Assembly: GCA_026692885.1 (NCBI GenBank)
Contig: JAPLNJ010001150.1
Span: 1 to 16,792, forward strand
DNA from: Planctomycetota bacterium
Lineage (GTDB): Bacteria > Planctomycetota > Planctomycetia > Pirellulales > Pirellulaceae
DNA: 16,792 nucleotides
Direction: 5' to 3'
Shown here: positions 13,389 through 16,792 of the stretch, one piece after another
How the letters are laid out: each line of letters starts with the position of its first letter
Numbering within the stretch: position 1 is the stretch's first letter
Program-made: the position numbers and the translations under genes
Notes under the pieces: generated by a model
Databases searched by the model: none
The model's input: the letters and a program-made list of their open reading frames with translations, nothing else
What the model was told of the DNA's origin: nothing

Positions 13389-14101
13389 CCGTGATCCATG
13401 TCGGCATCGATGATACGGACCTGCTGGACACGCCGGGTACGAACCAATTGGCCCGTGTTCTGGTGCAGGTCGTGGCGGATGAATATCAGTGCCTGCGCAT
13501 CACGCGCCATCAGCTCCTGGACGATCCGCGCGTACCGTATACCAGCCACAACGGCTCGGCGTCAATCTTGCTGGAGCCACTCGGTCATCCCGATCGCCTG
13601 GGTTTGATCCAGCGTCTGCGCGAACGCATGCAGCAGTGGTTCGTACCGGGCAGCGATCCGGGACTGTGCGTGGCGGAGGCGGTGCCGACAGCGGTGGTCG
13701 ATTTCGGCCGGCACTGTCAGCAAGAACTGGTGACTCAGGAGACCGCGCGAACGTTGGCTGGCGATTGCGGAATCCATCTGGAGGGATTGGGCGGCACGAA
13801 CGGCGGGGTGATTGGGGCTCTGGCAGCGGTAGGTCTGAGTGCCCAGGCCAACGATGGTCGACTGGTCCAAATCGGCACCTGGCCCGACGACCTGACCGGG
13901 CCGCAAGGCATCGCCACTCTGGCCGCCCGCGATGTCGAAGTGCGTCATTTCGACACGCAAGTGCCCATTCGCCACGGCGTGGTCGACGTCGGCAAGCATC
14001 TGCGTCCCAATCTGCGTGCCGGCCGGGCCGTCTTGTTTGTGACGCCGACCGCGGGTCCGCTCGCGGCCGTCTCCGCTTGGACTGCCGTTCGTCTGAAGTG
14101 A
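13385..14101 (+). CDS. TiaS-like protein (kinase-like and ferredoxin-like domains only)
   Basis: 238 residues from GTG 13385, overlapping the upstream TGA (GTGA). The frame is open much further upstream, but that part is a shadow of the membrane-protein gene. The N-terminus VIHVGIDDTDLLDTPGTN carries the GIDDTD motif of archaeal TiaS, which ATP-dependently attaches agmatine to tRNA-Ile2. Other conserved-looking parts are ITRHQLLDDPRVPYTSHNGS, GSDPGLCVAEAVP, LGGTNGGVIGALAAVGLSA and DVGKHLRPNLRAGRAV. TiaS has about 420 residues and adds an OB-fold and zinc ribbon for tRNA binding; both are absent, so a tRNA role is doubtful. Bacteria do not need TiaS, since they use TilS. Coupling to a membrane protein suggests a small-molecule role, perhaps with an amine or ATP (inference). 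Confidence 0.7.
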   Translation: MTVIHVGIDDTDLLDTPGTNQLARVLVQVVADEYQCLRITRHQLLDDPRVPYTSHNGSASILLEPLGHPDRLGLIQRLRERMQQWFVPGSDPGLCVAEAVPTAVVDFGRHCQQELVTQETARTLAGDCGIHLEGLGGTNGGVIGALAAVGLSAQANDGRLVQIGTWPDDLTGPQGIATLAARDVEVRHFDTQVPIRHGVVDVGKHLRPNLRAGRAVLFVTPTAGPLAAVSAWTAVRLK

Positions 14102-14156
14102 TGGCAATTGCGGGGGGTGCTTAAAGACCCAGATAAGGCAAAGCCGACGGTCGGTC

Positions 14157-14614
14157 TTAATCTGTCTCTTCAAAGGTCGGGGCGGCCGGCTTCTCGCCGG
14201 GCTTCTTGGTCAACGACAAAGCCTTCACTTCTTGGATTTCTAACGGGCCATTAGCGGGCGCGAAATCTGGGACTGCTACCATACGTTGGCAGTGACTGGG
14301 TCCTACGCTGCCAATGGTCGATCATGACCGCGAGGCGGTTTCTGGGTGGGGACGGCGAAGCAAGCTTGTGCCCCTGATACGCCCGGCTGGCGTTTGACGA
14401 GCGCCGATGGCCCGGGGGGATCGTTCGATCGAAGCACCGTGCGTGCAGGTTTGCCGTGAATCCTCCGTATGAGAACCACGGGCAATCCGGCATCTGGTCC
14501 GACCAGGAAGTTCTCGGCCGTGTACTGCAGTGCGAGCGGCTCTGTTACTCCGCTTACGGTGACCTTGAGCAGCGTCACGGTTCCTGCGGGCAAATCCAAC
14601 TTTGTCGGACCGCA
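14157..14614 (-). pseudogene. Minus-strand gene remnant in two frames
   Basis: A minus-strand frame beginning near 14614 reads CGPTKLDLPAGTVTLLKVTV, SGVTEPLALQYTAENFLVG and PDAGLPVVLIRRIHGKPART, which looks like a real beta-rich secreted protein. It then degrades into shadow-like sequence. In another frame, ending at the TAA 14157-14159, the strand reads MVAVPDFAPANGPLEIQEVK and ALSLTKKPGEKPAAPTFEET, a plausible C-terminus. A stop near 14324 separates it from anything upstream. The two pieces may be ends of one gene that lost its middle and its frame, like the pstS remnant. No family is recognised, and the call is tentative. Confidence 0.35.
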
Positions 14615-14890
14615 CGCTCAGTCCGCCTCCACCGATCCGGGCCGATGAGATTTGAGTTAGCGTGGAGTCAAGAGATGATTAAGAACGCATCTGGGGCGTC
14701 GGGTCGCAATGCTTCCCGTCTTGTTTCGTGTTTTTCTCTTTCAGTAACGGTTAGATGTTGGTAAGATTTCTGCGCCTGGACTTGACGAAGTAGCAGTTTC
14801 GTGCTCAGCGGCCTCCCTCCAGGCAGCCTTCCGTAACGCTGTCGTCGCCGAGTGCGGGCTGTTTGCAGAACCTGTTTGAGGTACGTGGTG
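14615..14890. other. Intergenic stretch without a convincing gene
   Basis: All frames have shadow-like composition. A TTGGTAAGAT stretch at about 14755-14764 could supply a -10 for the downstream protease-like gene, but no -35 fits well. No repeat of note is seen. Confidence 0.4.
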
Positions 14891-15589
14891 ATGGGAGCCA
14901 GCGCGACTTGGCATGTGATCTTCCCGCGGCTCAACACTCAGCAGGCGGCGAATCGACCGACCGTTCCTTGCTGTTCGCCGTGGGCGAGACGCTTGGCGGA
15001 AGACGTCCGAAATGTTCCTCGTTATTGCCTCAAGTACGGTGTAGCCGTACTGGCATTGTTGGGGCTGACAGAAATCTGGCAGGCTGGCGGAGACGGCCCG
15101 ATGGCACCTTTCCGCACGTTGTCGTCCGCAGCCCCACTCGCCCCCCATCGCGTCTCGGCGTCCCGCTGCATGTTTGCCCGGACAGCTGCTGGGGCTCGGC
15201 GAACGGCCCTTGCGCCGGCGTTGGCCATTCTGGAGGAGGTGAGTCCCGACGTGGCCCTTTGGGTCCGCGATACGGATCGCCGGGGGAAGCTGCAGTTTGT
15301 GGATAGCTGGAAAATGCCCAGCGACGGATCGGGTTGCCTGGCCCGGTATGATACCTTCCGTGGTATCCTGACGATCAGCCCAGGAACGTTCGCTGAGAGC
15401 GATGGCCGGATAGCTACGATTCTTTGTCATGAGTACCGGCACGCCCGCCAACGGTTTTCTAAGACCATCGTGCACGTACTGTCGTACCTCTGGCAACGCG
15501 GTGGCGATCCGGCCATTGTCGAAAATGACGCACTTCTATTTGAGCAAGAGGCTAACCTTGCCGTTTTCGGCCATTACCTCGATCCATGA
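14891..15589 (+). CDS. Putative HExxH zinc metalloprotease with one membrane segment
   Basis: 232 residues from ATG 14891, with TGAGG about nine bases upstream. The frame is open to GTG 14852, which has no SD, and the true start is uncertain because the first 50 residues look atypical. A hydrophobic stretch, YGVAVLALLGLTEIW (about 52-66), may anchor it. The C-terminal half holds ARYDTFRGILTISPGTFAES and then the zinc-protease helix ILCHEYRHARQRF (His180, Glu181, His184). About 35 residues on is a candidate third ligand in VENDALLFEQEANLAVFG. This arrangement matches gluzincin-type peptidases. The position of zinc ligands and general base is seen in the sequence; the substrate is unknown. No neighbour forms an operon with it, and it is flanked by decayed sequence on both sides. 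Confidence 0.6.
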   Translation: MGASATWHVIFPRLNTQQAANRPTVPCCSPWARRLAEDVRNVPRYCLKYGVAVLALLGLTEIWQAGGDGPMAPFRTLSSAAPLAPHRVSASRCMFARTAAGARRTALAPALAILEEVSPDVALWVRDTDRRGKLQFVDSWKMPSDGSGCLARYDTFRGILTISPGTFAESDGRIATILCHEYRHARQRFSKTIVHVLSYLWQRGGDPAIVENDALLFEQEANLAVFGHYLDP

Positions 15590-15767
15590 ACCCGTAGCGA
15601 TCGCAACTGATCTTGCTCGCACTGGCGAATCGACCATCCCATCCGAAGATGTGACCTCACGACGTAAGCGGCGTTCCAGCTGCTGACGCTGGCCGTTGCC
15701 ATTGATTGGCACGGGGCCAGCATCTGCCAGACGCCCCTTACCGCCACTGCTGCGCACATCTTTGCAG

Positions 15768-15869
15768 CCAGCCAAAGGCTGGAAATACAAGCACGACGCG
15801 CAAGCGAGTGAGTCCGGGGTGGACCGGCAAGCGAAATCCAGACTCACTCGCTTGCGCGTCGTGCTTGTA
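15768..15869. repeat. Hairpin plus perfect 29-bp inverted repeat (palindromic element)
   Basis: CCAGCC-AAA-GGCTGG (15768-15782) is a perfect 6-bp hairpin. Directly after it, the arms 15786-15814 and 15841-15869 are exact reverse complements over 29 bases, separated by 26 bases. The arms contain AAGCACGACGCGCAAGCGAG. Sequences of this type are, as I recall, dispersed in many planctomycete genomes and are often mis-annotated as short ORFs. No transposase is present, so this would be a REP- or MITE-like passenger. Confidence 0.85.
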
Positions 15870-15936
15870 AAATACGGTCGCGAAAAGATACGATTAGCAA
15901 GGCGTGAAGTTTGGATGAACCAGTCCACCGTCGCGG

Positions 15937-16080
15937 CAGACGCCCCCTGAAGTCTGGACGAGCCAATGCGAAGCTACACGCAGCGGAACGTGCCGTACCG
16001 TGTCGCCCATCGACGCGTTGATCGTGATCAATGCTCTCAACAATCAGGGTGGCAATGGGGCATCCGCCGAGGGGGAATCG
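15937..16080 (+). pseudogene. EVW-family start fused in frame to an orphan dockerin-like tail
   Basis: The frame reads TPPEVWTSQCEATRSG, then CRTVSPIDALIVINALNNQ and a GEGES-like end. The first part is the same motif as at 9535. The second is the second half of a type I dockerin repeat as found at the ends of large planctomycete surface proteins, where it normally follows a DxNxDG calcium loop. That loop is missing here. There is no start codon or SD, and two unrelated fragments are joined, so this is not a functional gene. Confidence 0.5.
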
Positions 16081-16187
16081 CCGCTAGCGTCCTCCGCTCG
16101 GCATTGCCAATCCAGTCGGTTTAGATCCGGCGTTTCCGGAGCAGCAGCCACATCTTCACGCTTTGCGTCAACAACACGTAGCAGAAC

Positions 16188-16792
16188 CTACCCGCCCTGC
16201 AGCCACGGGAGGAGCTTGTCGGACAACCCCATGACGATCTCGATGGCGATGAGGATGATCACGATCCACTCAAGCCGCAGCGACTTCTCGTGCTCGGCCT
16301 CATCCGCCAGGGTCGTATACAGCGTGTTCAACAGATGCAGCTTGTCCTTGATGCTCCGGTAGAAGTTCTGGATCCCTAGGGAGGCGGAAGCCAGGGCGTA
16401 GACGCGGGCCAGAAACACGTCGGCGAACGGCTTGAACGCGTTCGTCACCGCTTCGCTGAACGCTTGCCCATCGAGCATCAGCTCTCGGATGTGTCGCATC
16501 TGTGCCCGAACCCCGGTCGCCTGCGCGCTGAGGTTGTAGGCTTGCCGCAGACTGTCGTCGAGCTGATCGTCCAGGTAGTGCAACTCACGCAGCTGTACGT
16601 TGGCCAATTCCAGCACCGTCAGCACGTCGTCCATGTCGTTGCCGAAAACCAGCGCTGCGTTCCAGGTGATGATCGTCAGGTCGTCGGCATAGTAGGCGAT
16701 GTGTCCCGCCAGCTCTTCGCCTTGTTGCTGCCCGGAAAGCGACGCCGTATTGCTGCTCAGGATGCGAGCCAGGGAAGCTCCGTGGTCCCCGA
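16188..16792 (-). CDS. DUF155 / RMND1-Sif2-like membrane protein, C-terminal part (runs off right edge)
   Basis: About 200 codons are open from the window end down to the TAG at 16188-16190. The upstream part reads ASLARILSSNTASLSG, IAYYADDLTIITWNAALVF and GNDMDDVLTVLELANVQLRE; an internal Met at 16634 is not the start. A helical region follows (HYLDDQLDDSLRQAYNL, NAFKPFADVFLARVYALAS). The C-terminus is LEWIVIILIAIEIVMGL, the membrane helix that marks DUF155 proteins. YYxDDLxIIxWNxALV is also typical. With 1-491 it gives about 364 residues, near family length. If the window ends were joined with one shared base, the frame would run through as ELGDAGLGDHGASLARIL. Confidence 0.85.
   Translation of the reverse strand, partial: GDHGASLARILSSNTASLSGQQQGEELAGHIAYYADDLTIITWNAALVFGNDMDDVLTVLELANVQLRELHYLDDQLDDSLRQAYNLSAQATGVRAQMRHIRELMLDGQAFSEAVTNAFKPFADVFLARVYALASASLGIQNFYRSIKDKLHLLNTLYTTLADEAEHEKSLRLEWIVIILIAIEIVMGLSDKLLPWLQGG

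Larger units (their letters stand above)
15590..16187. other. Intergenic region of repeats and gene fragments
   Basis: No intact gene is seen in these 600 bases. It holds a small hairpin (15768-15782), a perfect 29-bp inverted repeat (15786-15869), a degenerate EVW fragment (about 15902-15949), the second EVW copy fused to a dockerin-like tail (15937-16080), and unassigned sequence up to the DUF155-type stop at 16188. Confidence 0.6.

Overview
The window looks like chromosomal or extrachromosomal DNA of a member of the Planctomycetota (inference). The clues are moderately high GC, an orphan dockerin-type tail of the planctomycete kind, a secreted CocE-type hydrolase with an N-terminal EF-hand, OprO/P-type porin and PstS genes, many short palindromic repeats, and strong Shine-Dalgarno (SD) starts. 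No rRNA, tRNA, CRISPR array, transposase or replication gene was seen.

Layout. The left edge (1-491, minus) holds the N-terminal part of a DUF155/RMND1-type membrane protein. The right edge (16188-16792, minus) holds the C-terminal part of what looks like the same gene, so the two ends may be neighbours on a circular molecule. 782-1171 encodes a small, very acidic protein behind a candidate Pho-type promoter. 1430-5451 is a two-gene secreted unit: a GH10 glycosidase carrying a foreign N-terminus from an acetoacetate-decarboxylase-like gene, then a CocE/NonD serine hydrolase. 5559-6161 is a small secreted protein of unknown function. Two nearly identical ECF-type promoters (TGTAACC, 16 bp, CGTTA) precede 1430 and 5559, and a truncated ECF sigma gene lies just downstream at 6208. 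6648-8602 (minus) is a translationally coupled pair of SPFH/band-7 membrane proteins.

8617-9798 is a gene graveyard. It holds the tail of a minus-strand gene, an internally deleted and frameshifted pstS, a three-unit Pho-like repeat, a small intact gene, a truncated planctomycete-type reading frame and an inverted-repeat element with 10-bp iterations. 9767-12543 is a divergent phosphate-acquisition locus: an OprO/P-type porin on the minus strand and an intact pstS on the plus strand, separated by an array of 11-bp-phased TTAAC-like repeats. 12765-14101 is a two-gene unit of a polytopic membrane protein and a TiaS-like protein with overlapping stop and start. 14102-14890 and 15590-16187 hold gene fragments and palindromes. 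Between them lies a HExxH zinc-protease-like gene (14891-15589).

Two themes stand out. The first is two layers of putative regulation: an ECF-type promoter pair and Pho-type repeats in three places. The second is a high density of genes joined at internal deletions (ADC/GH10, ECF sigma, pstS, the EVW/dockerin fusion), with intact genes between them. All functional calls come from reading motifs by eye; no database search was possible.
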